64,000 nucleotides of DNA from Synchiropus splendidus (GCF_027744825.2 NC_071349.1:18972501-19036500); one strand, 5' to 3'. Positions 48,477 to 58,378 are shown, counted from the stretch's first letter. Notes: generated by a model not told the origin, from the sequence alone. Numbers and translations: made by a program.

Positions 48477-51001
48477 TAGATAGATGTCATTTTCAATACA
48501 AAAATAAAAATAAAATCTATTTGAACAAATAAATCTATTTCGTGCCAGAACGACAAAGTTACTGCTATAAAGTTGAAGTACGGTGATTCACGCCATGAAG
48601 ACGTCTTCATTTCGGCTTCCAGAAGCTCATTTTCACATGTATTTCTGAGTAATCCAAAACCCACCTTCTTTTTCCCCAAACTCAGCCTCTGGCAGTTATT
48701 TTCTTTCTTTTAGTTTCTGCACTCAGCTTCCTCCCCCACTCTCTCTCTCTCTCCGCTGCCAGACACATTAAAATAAGTCGGTAATTAATCGGAGCCTCAG
48801 GGGCCCGCAGCAGCACACACGGGCCCTGCAGCGCACCCACAGGCGCAGCGGCGAGAAAGAAGCCAAATCTGGGCTCATGTTCCAGCCCAAAGTCTCTCGC
48901 TCCTCCGCCCCTTTAATCTGTCGGGTCTGATGCTCCTAATGTGGGACAGTGATGATGGTATTGATCATGTTGCCACACACTCACCTGCAGCGATGGATGC
49001 CAGGCGGACGTAGTCGGTGCCGCGCTCCTCGGGCTCGTACGGATAATCCTCCACCAGGCTCAACCCTGCGACACAAGCGCAGATTCCTGTCACGGCAGCC
49101 GAGTCAAACAGGTCCTTTAAGACTGTGCAATCGATGAGTCCAAATCAAACGGGCACTTTTTAAAACCCCCAGTGTTTTCTGTTTGCTTTGTTGTAGATTT
49201 AGAGGGAAACAAATCGCATTTGTCTTTGTTAGAACAGATACCAATTTGGTTTTGGGAAAGTGGAATTCTGGAGTCGGATGATACATAATAACATAACGTT
49301 CAAAGAAAATCAATTTGCATTTACACTCAGCGGAGCAAAACTCATAGTCTGGGTCATCACCTTGGTTCCGGGTGCTGGAGCGGGACGAGGACTACATGAA
49401 GACACTGGAAAGCTGCGTGATGGACGGCAGAGGCTTGGTATTAGCCACGGAGGACAGTGGCAAGTTGGACGCAGCCCTCCATTTTGCCACTCTTCTTGGT
49501 GGGTTTGAACTCTCCCTGCACTTCAGATTTGAACATCAAGAACACATGTTCTCCATTTTTTCCAATCAGCCTCAAATGTTTCTGCGTTCATTGTTGTTAT
49601 GACTATAAGCCTGGAATGACCAGAGCCGCTTCTTTATCCTATAAATGGCCAGAGATTTGTTTGATGTTTACATGCAGAGTTAGCGTCTGCTTTTGCTGAC
49701 GACACCCTGCTCTATGTCTCCTCCTCACCACCACCTCTAAGACCTTTTGGGCAATATTTTCCGGATCGCCATCAGGTGCAGTGATGGGCTGGTGATGTCA
49801 CGAACCCCCCTCTGCCTGCTCAATTTGGTTTGAACTGCTTCCTGCTCCCGCCTCTCTCTCCGCCTCTCTTCCAGGATTGGGGGTCTTTTTCCCGCCACAG
49901 ACACACACACACACCTGAGTCTGATCCCTCAATCGTCCCGCTGACTAATGGAATGCTGCGTCACGTGTCTTCTCCCTGGTATGACCTCCCGTGTTCGTCT
50001 CGACATCCTGAATGATTTGCTTTCCTGAGTTTGACTGACTGATCTCCTTTGTTTTTCCAGTGTGTCTGTGACCCTGCTTCCTCTTCCCCTCCAATCCTGT
50101 GGACTTCACTTTGCTGGACACGCTCACAGGCGCTTGTTAATCCATTCGACTGTTTGTGGTTTTTGGACTCTGTCGCCATCTCATGTTGAGTTTTGTACAG
50201 CCTTGTTTGTCCTGACTCCCTCTAGTGGAGAAGTAGAGTAATTCTGTTCGTGTTTTTGTTCGTCTCCTTCCTGTCCACACGTTGAGTCTTCGGTTCATGA
50301 TTAAACTGTTTGATTTGTCCTTCGGACCAAGTCTCCTCCTCCTGCTGCACTTGGGTCTCCTCGACCATGTTCTTCACAGGTGAGGCTTCATGAAACGGTG
50401 CCATTTCCAGAGCCCAGTAGATGGCACTGAGCTCCAAAATCTTTGGATTTGAACATCATTTTTAGATCCAGAGTGCCACCTACTGTACTCTGTAAGCAAA
50501 GACACTGTTTCATGAAGCCTCATCAGCCCATCATTGCCCTCACTTTCTACTAAGGCTCCAGAAGAGGGCGCTTCTCAAATTCATTTGTGCTACGATTTAT
50601 TATTTATCAGCTTCTATTTGATCATTTTGAGCAACACCCGTGTGTGAAAGGTGCGATTTTTATATAAAGGATTCATCCATGAAAAGCCAGTGCCGCACTG
50701 AGCCTCATGCCACACTCACCATGAAGCACCGACTGGTGAAGGCTCCAGTAGATGCTTAAGCAGTTCTTCTCCCTCTTCATGCCACGTTTGCATTGGCAGC
50801 CGCGCAGAGGGGTGGACAGCAGCGCCGTCATGGCGTTCTCGCACTGATTCCGAGCCCCGGGCCCCAGCTTCACGCTGCCGTCGCCCGCCACACACTGCCG
50901 CAGGGTGCGGAGTCGGGGACTGCAAGTGTCGTCGCTGGAGCAAACGTCACCGGCCTGCAGGCAGTCGTGACTCAGCTCCGACGGAAGCACACATGGAACA
51001 C
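23535..51001 (-). CDS. gfra4: GDNF family receptor alpha-4 (gfra4), seven coding exons; signal-peptide exon not found
   Basis: GFR-alpha proteins are GPI-anchored cell-surface co-receptors that bind a GDNF-family ligand and present it to the RET kinase; the GFRA4 ligand is persephin. Seven exons join in consistent phases (1,1,2,1,1,0) to give about 420 residues: D1 (50720-51001), linker (48985-49065), D2 (42138-42477), D3 (36994-37103 and 36433-36567), a Ser/Ala/Pro-rich stalk (26883-27046) and the GPI signal (23535-23684). Exon lengths of 110 and 135 bases for D3 equal those of the family. GFRA4 is favoured over GFRA1/2/3 by LLFCPC in D2, TPNYLDN and GNHREQC in D3, and the neighbouring atrn. 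Unlike mammalian GFRA4, it keeps D1, as chicken GFRA4 does. The exon with the start codon and signal peptide was not identified. Which teleost duplicate (a or b) this is cannot be told. Confidence 0.92.
23788..23940. mobile_element. MITE family A copy, left end truncated
   Basis: Starts inside the left arm (GAGAAACAGCGTCC), with CAGCAGGTGGCGCTCTC and GAGCGCCATCTAGTGG, and ends GTTTCATGAAGCTTCATG then AATCCATCAC. It lies about 100 bases on the intron side of the last gfra4 exon. Confidence 0.78.
25148..25205. repeat. (TA)n microsatellites
   Basis: An uninterrupted TA run to 25171 and a shorter one at about 25193-25204. Confidence 0.9.
25636..26530. mobile_element. fold-back element with about 260-bp inverted repeats
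   Basis: 25636-25894 and 26273-26530 are inverted copies of each other (for example CAAACCAGACCTGCACCAA on the left, TTGGTGCAGGTCTGGTTTG on the right) with modest divergence. The 378-base middle has no clear gene. The structure is that of a long-TIR non-autonomous DNA transposon or fold-back element, in the last gfra4 intron. Confidence 0.85.
26715..26720 (-). terminator. gfra4: candidate intronic poly(A) signal in gfra4
   Basis: On the minus strand ggAAATAAAgtgagg lies 97 bases after the in-frame stop reached when the donor at 26882 is not used. A GT-rich stretch (ccagttttggttctg) follows. Use of this site would give a receptor without the GPI signal. Confidence 0.3.
26883..27046 (-). CDS. 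gfra4: gfra4 exon: end of D3 and stalk
   Basis: The exon is 164 bases, acceptor gtcactctccag, donor CAG/gtgaga, phases 1 to 0. It starts (K)[15 protein letters not shown], matching the [12 protein letters not shown] landmark, with a GNGS glycosylation sequon. It continues as a low-complexity Ala/Pro/Ser/Thr stalk ending [14 protein letters not shown]. It lies 9.4 kb from the previous exon. If the donor is skipped, the frame stays open for 21 codons to a stop at 26817-26819. Confidence 0.9.
27503..27682. mobile_element. MITE family A copy
   Basis: Left AGTGATGGGCTTGTGAGGCT, right GCTGTTTCATGAAGCCTCGT then CAGTCCATCACTA, with AAGATGGCGCTCTC and GAGCGCCACCTACTGAG arms. In the gfra4 intron, 460 bases from the stalk exon. 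Confidence 0.85.
30821..31010. mobile_element. MITE family A copy
   Basis: Left TGTGATGCGCTGCTGAGGCT, right CACTGTTTCATGAAGCCTCA. Left arm CAGTAGGTGGCGCTCC. Confidence 0.83.
32743..32760 (+). promoter_or_regulatory. CTCF-like motif
   Basis: TCCAGCAGGGGGCACCA is a close match to the CTCF core motif, within a gfra4 intron and not in a recognised repeat. Match by eye only. Confidence 0.4.
36433..36567 (-). CDS. gfra4: gfra4 exon: D3, second half
   Basis: The exon is 135 bases, the family-typical length, acceptor cttgtctccacag and perfect donor gtgagt, phase 1 at both ends. It encodes [20 protein letters not shown] and [20 protein letters not shown], ending NICL. It matches human GFRA4 VTPNYVDN...APWCDCGASGNRREDC. 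DNST is a possible N-glycosylation site. Confidence 0.95.
36994..37103 (-). CDS. gfra4: gfra4 exon: D3, first half
   Basis: The exon is 110 bases, the family-typical length, acceptor cgctccccgcag, donor gtaaga, phases 2 to 1. It encodes [36 protein letters not shown] and the first base of Gly. It aligns with SRLADFFTNCQP...CLKENYADCLLAYSGLIG of GFRA1. The usual RLADF is changed to RWAQF. Confidence 0.94.
38560..38717. mobile_element. DNA-transposon remnant
   Basis: GCGGCTTATATTCCGGTGAG and CTATAGTCCGGAAAATACGG at its right side resemble a common fish non-autonomous DNA transposon terminus. Left border not resolved; assignment from memory of the motif only. Confidence 0.45.
39575..40891. mobile_element. 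possible DNA transposon bounded by GGGATGCACC / GGTGCATCCC ends
   Basis: 39578-39650 begins CGGGATGCACCAATGCTGAT and contains GGTATCAGGGTATCC. 40801-40891 contains GGTATCGGCCGATACC and ends GGATGGGTGCATCCC. The ends are imperfect inverted repeats. A GATG satellite lies inside. No matching target duplication was seen, so the two ends may be separate insertions. Confidence 0.5.
39820..40016. repeat. (GATG)n satellite with GGGTGCATG variants
   Basis: About 200 bases of GATG units with interspersed GGTGCATG and GATGAT variants. Open frames on both strands (MDGW and HPSI repeats) are products of the repeat. Confidence 0.93.
41717..42030. mobile_element. two MITE family A copies head to tail
   Basis: 41717-41872 and 41875-42030, each bounded by TGAGGCTTCA(C/T)GAAACAGTG or TTAGGCTTCATGAAACAGTG on the left and GTTTCATGAAGC on the right. 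They are separated by only a few bases. The pair ends about 110 bases from the gfra4 D2 exon (42138). Confidence 0.82.
42138..42477 (-). CDS. gfra4: gfra4 exon: second cysteine-rich domain (D2, ligand-binding)
   Basis: The exon is 340 bases, acceptor tctccacctag, donor gtaagag, leaving in phase 2. It reads [20 protein letters not shown], then [48 protein letters not shown] and PNC, ending KADYVCR. The CLDAAKAC start and the [14 protein letters not shown] block are invariant family landmarks of the ligand-binding domain. LLFCPC (rather than LFCSC) is as in GFRA4. Confidence 0.96.
42677..42765. repeat. short inverted repeat (hairpin)
   Basis: ACTTGGTATATGAAG at 42678-42692 pairs with CTTTATATACCAAGT at 42751-42765 with one mismatch, around a loop of about 58 bases. 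Confidence 0.65.
43391..43425. repeat. GGAC/GGGC-rich microsatellite
   Basis: Purine-rich tetranucleotide run of GGAC and GGGC units. Confidence 0.8.
43707..44023. mobile_element. MITE family A copy plus an adjoining decayed copy
   Basis: 43707-43883 is nearly complete (TAGTGATGCGCTGATGAGGC to CATGAGACCATCACTAG). 43884-44023 starts directly with the left-arm block (TTTTCAGAGCCCACTCGACG) and ends with GAGCGCCACCTACTGAC and CATGAAGCC. Confidence 0.8.
44883..45072. mobile_element. MITE family A copy with possible 8-bp target duplication
   Basis: TAGTGATGGGCCGATGAAGC on the left, CATGAAGCCTCATCAGCCCA then TCACAC on the right. Flanks GTGATAAC and GCGATAAC agree at 7 of 8 bases, which suggests the 8-bp target-site duplication of hAT elements. 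Confidence 0.82.
45950..46300. mobile_element. repeat family C, copy 1
   Basis: Shares ATATCCACCAGGGGGAGCAG, AAACAAACATGGCGACTG, ATATCGCCACTGGAGGACGG and AGTAACAGCAACACTGCCCC with the copy at 58790, and the first part with 48174. A dispersed element of unknown class, about 350 bases. Confidence 0.78.
48072..48168. repeat. GTCT / GATG / GATA microsatellite
   Basis: Runs of GTCT, then GATG, then GATA with a few GACA units, directly against repeat family C copy 2. Confidence 0.93.
48174..48310. mobile_element. repeat family C, copy 2 (left part only)
   Basis: TTACTGTCGCTGATCACATG through CCACCAGGGGGAGCAGCCCT to CCAACATGGCGACTA. It is abutted on the left by a GATA satellite and truncated on the right. 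Confidence 0.75.
48409..48485. repeat. GATA / GACA microsatellite
   Basis: GATAGATAGACAGACA, then about ten GACA units and a short GATA run. Confidence 0.92.
48985..49065 (-). CDS. gfra4: gfra4 exon: D1-D2 linker
   Basis: A small 81-base exon, phase 1 at both ends, acceptor tgtgtcgcag and donor gtgagtgtg. It encodes [20 protein letters not shown] followed by RLASIAA. The DYPYEP core matches SPYEP, and RLASI matches the RLASIF segment at the same place in GFRA2. Confidence 0.9.
49689..49733 (+). pseudogene. LINE reverse-transcriptase fragment
   Basis: A short frame reads [14 protein letters not shown], the (Y/F)ADD polymerase motif as found in fish L1-like elements. Flanking frames are broken, so it is a dead fragment. 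Confidence 0.55.
50379..50536. mobile_element. MITE family A copy
   Basis: GGTGAGGCTTCATGAAACGG on the left, CACTGTTTCATGAAGCCTCA then TCAGCCCATCA on the right. 180 bases from the gfra4 D1 exon. Confidence 0.83.
50720..51001 (-). CDS. gfra4: gfra4 exon: first cysteine-rich domain (D1)
   Basis: The exon is 282 bases, with an acceptor ending ctgctgcag and a donor gtgagt. It enters two bases into a codon position (after a one-base overhang) and leaves in phase 1. It encodes [20 protein letters not shown], later [11 protein letters not shown], then [27 protein letters not shown] and CKRGMKxExxCLxIYWS are signatures of GFRA1/2 and avian GFRA4 D1. Mammalian GFRA4 lacks this domain. Confidence 0.94.
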
Positions 51002-52039
51002 CTGCAGCAGAAGGACAGCAAATCCGTCAGTGAAGCCAGCGGCGGCGGCGGCGGCGGGAACGTTCACCAGGACACTCGAGAAACAGAAGCTTCAGCTCAA
51101 GATAGGCTTTTCATTCCTATTCAACACATCGCACATCGGAGTATTAATATATATGAATGTTTCGATTCGTTTTCTGACCGGCTCCTCGCTCTAATTCTTT
51201 TTTGCAGCTCAGGAATATTCATGTCCCTCCACGTCTGTGTAAAACACCAGAACCACGTGGAGAAGAATCTAATGTGGAGATTCAAACAGGTGTTCTGATG
51301 AATTTTTAATGAGCTGTTCATCCGGCTTCTGAGGGCGTGTCAGACACGAGCGCTGCGTCACGTTGAATTATTCGTGAAGCCAGCATGTAGCATGAAATCC
51401 ACCAAAATGAAAACAACCTGAGGGACATCTCGAAAGGTCCACTCAAATATAAATTGGTTTTTGAAATGGCAAGTCCGAGACAATCGGGTTCAGATGTGTC
51501 TCACTTCTGCCTCCCTCCATTAAAGCAACATCCGAAACAGAAGGGTTGTGTCGCACAAACAAAGGGTCATACGTGTTGTCTCCCTTCACATGACACTGCC
51601 GCTCCCCTCACAGCAGGTGGGCTGGACTTCAACATCCCAGGCAGTCGGGAAAATCACGGCGTCCAGGTGGCAGCAAATAAAACATGTCAGAGGCAACTTT
51701 CCAGTGAGAGGTGCCCTCCACGGTGACGGTCACTCCCAGACATGAATGGAGAAACAAGAGACATAGACAAGGCTCTGCTCATTCCAATGTACGACAGGCG
51801 TGTCACTGGAGGACTCAGTGGCTGAGCAGACCAAGCACAAAACAATTCATATGGCTGCCATCCGATTAGAACTGCACAATATAAACTGCAGTTTGAAGAA
51901 CAAATACGCAGCTTGGCTTGCTGAAGTTGTGTCTCCCTCCTCACACAGAATAAATATTTTTCCTGTCATGCAAGAGGGATCCATCTTCCACCACTGGCCT
52001 GAGGCCACGTCGAGGGGGCAGCAGTCAGAGCAAAGAGCC

Positions 52040-52300
52040 CCTGACTTTGTGCTCCCCAGACGCCTCTTGTAGCTCTTCTGCTGGGATACCAATGCCTTCC
52101 CAGTTCAGCCGAGAGGCATGGTCTCTCCCACGTTGGCTGGTTCCACTGCAGGGGTTCCTCTGGTGGGGCGTGGCCACAGTACCTCACCAGGCAGTTGCCG
52201 GAAGGGGCCCTAAACAGTACCTCAACGGATTGCTCTCAACGTGAAGTCTCAACTGAGATCTTATCTCCAAGGGAGAGTCTAGACCAGTGGCCTCCTAGAG
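52040..52300. mobile_element. non-LTR retroelement fragment
   Basis: GAGGCATGGTCTCTCCCACG, CTGGTGGGGCGTGGCC, CACAGTACCTCACCAGGCAG and TATCTCCAAGGGAGAGTC occur in the same order as in a very abundant fish LINE tail. I recognise the pattern but am not certain of the clade. Confidence 0.5.
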
Positions 52301-53680
52301 GGCCACCAGAAGCATTTTGTTTTACACCTCTGGACAGTGTGACGCTCAGCTTTAATCCACTTGCCACATATGGTGGCAGCAGTGAGTCACTGCCTTGACA
52401 GCTGCAAATCTGTGATAGTTACCAACTATGGAGAAGTTCTTGAAAATGATAAAGAAAGTGATGCTGCCCCCAACAGTAAAAACTGAATTTGTTCTACGGT
52501 GATTCTTTCATTCACACTTTACTTACTGTATCTTCTTGAGAATTTATTGATGAAAAAGAAAAATATTTTATGATATTTAGACGCTGTTTTATTGTATTTA
52601 TTTTATTCATGACATAGAGTTTTTCCAGTTTTCTCAACAGGTAGTAGATGGCATTTTCTTCTTTTTTTCTTTAGCAATTTTGATGGACATGACTTGCACC
52701 TGGTTCTGCTGCTGGTTGGACTTTTCCATGACAAATGTCTTTGCGCTGACACCGTGGTTTCATGTCTTTTCACAAGGTTTTGGTTTGTTTACATGTGTGG
52801 TTATTGAACACAAATTCCGAAATCAGAAATCAGTCATCACAACAATGAATCAGTTCTGTTCCTTGAATGGGTCACGGACCCGTTTGTTCAGAACAAGGTG
52901 GGCCCCGGGACCAAAAAGGTTCAGAAGGGTTGGATTACTTGACTCTGGTGCAGATGAGAATTCAACTACTTTCCTTTGTAATTCAATGACAACAAATCCA
53001 GGCAAAACTCCATGTTTCTGACCTGGCCAGGATTCAGACTGAACTGGTTCCAAGAGGAACCAATTCTCAGGAGACGTCTGAGTGCCTGTCGAGTGTCTGC
53101 CACTCAAGTGAAGGGCTCATATTCACCAGCGTCTCGACAGGCAGCATTTATTCTGCTCAGGTGTTTGAATCTGATTCATTCGTTATGAAAGCGAAAAGGC
53201 GGAGAGGAAGAAAAAAAAAAGCAGCGGGTGAAAAAAAGAGTCACTCATTTTCGATGCAAATCAGCTCGACTCACTCATTTTCTTGGAACTGATTTAAAAA
53301 GTGGAGAAAGTGGCCTTGCACCAAACCCTCACGCTGAAAATGGGAAACTGCCGTTTACATTCTTTTCACTTCTTTTTGCAGTAGTTTCGCGAGTTCACGG
53401 CACTTCAGGTAGCGCTGCGTGTGGACTGTGTTCATGTGTGGGTGGATGCGCTTACGAGGAAGGAGAAACTCGGCGTCACACTCTCCGGATGAAGCCGAGT
53501 CGTTCACGCCTCGGGAGAGCGAGTCAGGGCCGACACGCTGGTCATTAGCCATTTCACTCAACTCCCTTTTCAAATAAGGACTTTGACAGCAGCGTCGTTG
53601 GAGCCAACCTCCTGCCTCTGTTCTCTCTGGACTGACGGGTAACTGTCCGGACCAGCACCGCAACAGGATTTCACACCTCG

Positions 53681-53833
53681 GATGATGCCCTTATGAGGCT
53701 TCATGAAGCATCAGAGCCCACCAGATGGCACTCTTGAGACGTGAACCAGCTCAATGACGCCTCTGAGGATTTTTGAAACCAAGAGCTCCACCTACTGAGC
53801 TCTTGAGTTCATGCAGCCCCATCAGTCCCTTCC
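53681..53833. mobile_element. MITE family A copy, diverged
   Basis: TTATGAGGCTTCATGAAGCA on the left; the right end CATGCAGCCCCATCAGTCC is degraded. Arm blocks GAGCCCACCAGATGGCACTC and AGCTCCACCTACTGAGC remain. Confidence 0.7.
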
Positions 53834-54678
53834 ACCATGGAATCTGGGGGGTCATAATTGAAAGCGCAACATAGGCCGAGTTTTTCAACTGTGTGAAAGA
53901 AAAAGAAAAATCCGTCACCAGCCTCAGTGACAGCAAGACAGTCATTAGCTGCATTCTGGACTCCAGTCGGGAGTCTGCAGCAGAACAAACACTTTACAAA
54001 GACAATTCCCAAAGCAGCCCATGGTGACTCGCACTCTCACAAAGTCTTTTCAGTCGCCGCTTTGTCACAAGAAAGAGACCAGAATATCGACGGCGATAAA
54101 GAGATGCAAAGCGATAGATGTGTTTTTAGCGTCCAACCTGCCGCACGATGATGTCTGGTGCACAGATCGCAGCCAAATAACGCAGCCCGATGAGTGTTTT
54201 CATGTTCACACACAGAACCAGAGGTCCCATTAGAGGAAAGAGGCTCTGGGTGGATCTTGACACCAGCAGCAAGAGATGCCGTCTTATTAGTCAACTCTGT
54301 TTCCCAAAACACATTTTAAGCAACATGACTCCCCCGGCTTTTTTAAAATGCTCTCTTCACTAATAAAGACCTTGTTGTCCTCAGAAGTTTGGTCCAACAA
54401 AACTTTCCTGCTATATGAAACAGAAACTGCTCCATTTTAGCGAGAACATATGTGAGGGCTGTTTTCTTTTGAAATAAACCTCTTGGACTGGCTTCTTCTT
54501 CAGGGTTCGCTGTTACCTTGAGCCAAAACACACAGACGCAACACAACCACTTATGTGTTGCTGTGATGACTTGACTCTCGTTTCAGACTCATGAGACATG
54601 ACTCAGAGTCCGAGACCAGAGGTTGGACACAGTTGGGCGACAACTTTTACAGCAGTCCAAATAAGGCCGAAGACAAAC

Positions 54679-54926
54679 TTATGAGGCTTCATGAAACACG
54701 TCTTTATTTCGCTTTTGAAGCACCTTTGATGGAGCGGGAAGTGACGGTCTTATGAAGCTTCATGAAACTGTCTTCATTTCAGAGCCCATGTGATGGCACT
54801 TTGTGCCCTAAAATCTTTGGATTTGAACAACCACTTCAATGTGACCACACCTTATTTGAAAGCGCCACATACTGAGCTCTGAAACTGTAGGCCCTGTTTC
54901 GCGAAGCCTCATCCAACCATCACTAG
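54679..54926. mobile_element. MITE family A copy preceded by a left-end fragment
   Basis: A lone left end at 54679-54710, then a full copy 54740-54926 (AGTGACGGTCTTATGAAGCT to GCGAAGCCTCATCCAACCAT then CACTA). Confidence 0.78.
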
Positions 54927-56212
54927 CACTGCCTCCATAAATATTTTTCAGATGAAAAAGGTTGAATTGTTGGTAAAGCCAGGGCTTCTCTACACTTACA
55001 ACCGCCGGATGAGATAAGACTTATGAGCTTTTTCCAAATCAGACTTTTTTTTTTTACAAATGATGACATTTACGATGAAATTAAACCCAACGGAAGGCGC
55101 CCGAGGAAAAGTCAGTAGGCCGCGATGCTTTAAGGACTTTACCCTTTTGTTATGACGAAAGTGATTAAATATTTCGCAGCAGTAGCAGTGGTCAAACTCA
55201 GAATATGAAGTCTGTGTTGGAAGAGAAGAGGACGTCTTCTTCACCCTCAGCAGCTTCATCTGGTTGTACTGAAGACTCCTGTTCGTTGTTATCATTTTCA
55301 TGAATGCAACAATTTCATCAAAGGCCAGAAGGAGGGAGACGAATAACACATCAAATCATCAAAAGCATTCACAAACTTAACTTCATGAAACATATTTTTC
55401 CCATAAATACCCATCAGATTTCCACTAAAAATGAGTGTATTTAAATATCTCCTGCGCTTTGACACAACTATAAGATTGTGCTCGCACACACGCCGTGCAC
55501 AAACCTCTCATCTTCCTTCCATTGCTTATTGACACACTGTTTTCTGAAGCTTTTCAGAGAGATTTTTGTCTTTCTCCCCTTGTTTTTTTCTCCTTCGCTC
55601 CAGCCAAGACGATAAATGAGCGCAGTACTGACAGTACACATTTGAGCATCACTATCACGCACGTCGCGCTTCAGTCTAAGTCACGCCGAGTGTATTCGTC
55701 TTTTCCACCAATATTATCTCTCCACCGCAGCTCGCATGGGAACCTTTCACTCTTCTCGACGACAATCAAACCTGAGTTCTATTCCGTCCTTCAAAGGAGA
55801 ACGTGTCTGTGGGTGCGTTTCTATTTTCTGCGCTCGTGCACGAGCCCACTCCGACAAAAACATTTATGTTTAACCACTTTCTGAGGGAGGAAATCATCTT
55901 ATTGTTTCAGTTAATCCCCTGTGGGCAGAGCTGCTGAAGCAAAGCCTTCTTGAATAGAAACGCAACACTTGACCAAAAAAGGGAGAATATGCCTTCATTA
56001 TCCCGTAAAGCCATCAAGTTGGCCTCAAAGCAAAACCTTCTCTTGATGACCTCGTGTTGTATTGAGATCCTGCTGACATGAAACATAAACTAGGTCAGAT
56101 ATTTCTGTTGCTACACAGAGGTTCAACTCCTGTACAGCACTCAAGGTAGTTGATCTGATCACAGTGTTGCAGCACTAACTGGAGACTGAATCCAAAGGAG
56201 TTGGACAAGTCG

Positions 56213-56399
56213 AGTGATGAGGCTTCATGAAACTGCGCCCTCATATTCAGTGCTCTGTAGGTGGCGCTCTCGATTAAAATAATAATGGGAGGTTTCACTG
56301 AAATGGTTGTTCAAATCCAAAGATTTTAGAAGAGACAGCGCCATCTAGTGGGCTCTGAAAATGAAGACAGTTTCATGAAGCTTCATAAGACCATCACTT
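56213..56399. mobile_element. MITE family A copy
   Basis: AGTGATGAGGCTTCATGAAA on the left, CAGTTTCATGAAGCTTCATA then AGACCATCAC on the right; arms GTAGGTGGCGCTCTC and AGCGCCATCTAGTGGGCTC. Confidence 0.84.
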
Positions 56400-56449
56400 C
56401 CTGCTCCTTCAAAACTGTTCTTATAGCATATTAGAATTGATATACAAGT

Positions 56450-56740
56450 AACATCCGACTTACGACTGGGATCGGTTCCGACCAACCTGTCGTAAGTTGG
56501 AGTGGACGCAAGTCGAATGCCATTCAAAATAGCCGACACAAGGGTAAAAGGTACTACTGTAGTGGTAGATCACTGTGTGAGAGTGAGATGCTGGGATACT
56601 GTGCTGCCGTAACTGTCGTACGTGATGTCAGGCTGCTACGTGCCACGTAGCCAGACATTGAATGAAAAAAAAAAAAGCATCTGCTGGCCGTGGTTGTACG
56701 TAAGGGTAGACGTACGTCAAGCAGGTTGGAAGTCGGATAT
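56450..56740. mobile_element. MITE-like element with TCCGACTTACG / AAGTCGGAT ends
   Basis: ACATCCGACTTACGAC at the left and GGAAGTCGGATATTG at the right are inverted over the outer bases. Internal GTCGTAAGTTGGA and TACGTAAGGGTAGACG suggest further inverted structure. Confidence 0.5.
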
Positions 56741-58306
56741 TGTACAGTATATGGTTGTTCATGCAACCTGCAAAGGATGTAGCGCCACTTACAGGCCGCG
56801 ACAAAACTGAACCTGAATCAGGAGTTACTCCATTGATTCGTCTTGGATCGTCAACGTGTCAGTAAATTATCGTTAGCATTGTTAGCAACTCTTGTGTTTA
56901 CATATTAAAAAGATAAGAGAAGATAAAAGCTTGCGAGTCTGGCTCCGAGTCCTGCTCCAACACACAGATTAATTTCTAAAACCTACAGTTTCACAACTAC
57001 GGCGAACGTTTGGCCGTTAAACAGCATTGTTGCTACAAATTTGCTGTTACTTTTGGGTAAAGCTGTTGGGGCCATTTTTGTAGTCCTTATTGCTCTTCCC
57101 ATTTATGGTGGAGTGAGGCGGCCATTTTGGTTACTTTAAATACACGACTAGAACATAACAATAAACACAACTATTGAAATGTAAATTTTGATGCCAAGCT
57201 ACTCTGCAGAAAAAAGCAGAATGGGGTTCTCTAAATTTGACCTCATGAGAGTGAAAATATGAGGATGTTTACCCCTGAATAAGATGAAGTGAGACCTACT
57301 CCAAGGGCTGATGTCAAGAAGATGAAAGGCCTCACCTCCTCTAAAGGCCAGCTTGAGTCGGGCCGGTTCCTGTTGAAATTCCTGCCATGTTGTGGGCACA
57401 GAGCAGCAGCGAAATGGGCCTTATGAATAAAGAAAGAGCACTAAATTTTAATCGTATGACTCTTAAAGCCACAGGACGACGAGTGGCGCCGCGTCTGCTG
57501 AATAATCCGTCTGCTAGCTTCACACACACTCGCTCGGGTCAGATAAGGTACCACAATGAGGACGGGTGATTGCAAATGTGCACCTGCTGTGTGTGTGTGT
57601 GTGGGGCCCACCAATTATAACTTGAACAAAAACCCCTCAAATGGAAGTTTTAGAGGACACAGGTGGACTGACACAGGTGGGGAGACTTTGGGTGCGGAGA
57701 ACTTGAAATGAGAGTTTGAAGCCGACTGAGGTCTTTGCTCTCGGTTTAATGATGGCGCCGCCATTGCTGTTCCCGCTAGATACAGTCCAGTCCAGGCTTT
57801 GATGTCTGGCTCCGCTCACCTGTTCTCGGTGAAATGACCTCAGATCAGAAGATGCATCGGTAGATAATAACTTCTATTGACAGGTCACCTCCTCCTGCTC
57901 CAGTGCACCAGTCAATCCCATGTGAGAATCATTCGTTCGACTGAGGCAGGACGCAGAAACAGTGACACCATGAGAACACTGGTTTTGGTTTTAGCTCCGC
58001 TGCATCTTATCCAGCAGATCAAGTTCGGATGCTAGTTTTCCACTCACTAAAATACTGTTCTGCTCCCTAAAGTTCTGCTCTTGGTTCCCTCCGTTTTGTC
58101 CTCCGTATGACGCAATCCCACTGAGAACATCCATGTCAGAGGACAAAGCTTGAGTGGTCAACTTGGATGTTGAAGACTTGGAGGTAAAGAGATGGACCAC
58201 CAATAGATGTGGAAATACAGGGCGTTCAACTGAGAGGTGACTCATGGAGGCAAGCTTTGATTGGAAATGTGGAAAAAAGACTCTTTTAGAACTTGTCTTT
58301 AGGCCA

Positions 58307-58378
58307 GACCTGGGCAAAGTGCGGCCCAGGGGCCAAACCTGGCCCTCTGACTGTATTAACGTGGCCCTCCTGGAGTCA
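58307..58378. mobile_element. hAT-type transposon end
   Basis: GACCTGGGCAAAGTGCGGCC and CAGGGGCCAAACCTGGCCC resemble the terminal repeats of vertebrate hAT elements. Only one end recognised. Confidence 0.5.

Larger units (their letters stand above)
42478..48984 (-). other. gfra4: gfra4 intron between linker and D2 exons
   Basis: Holds the 42.68 kb hairpin, three MITE copies or fragments, two family C copies and GATA/GACA satellites. No exon recognised. The short intron 49066-50719 upstream holds the LINE fragment and one MITE. Confidence 0.6.
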
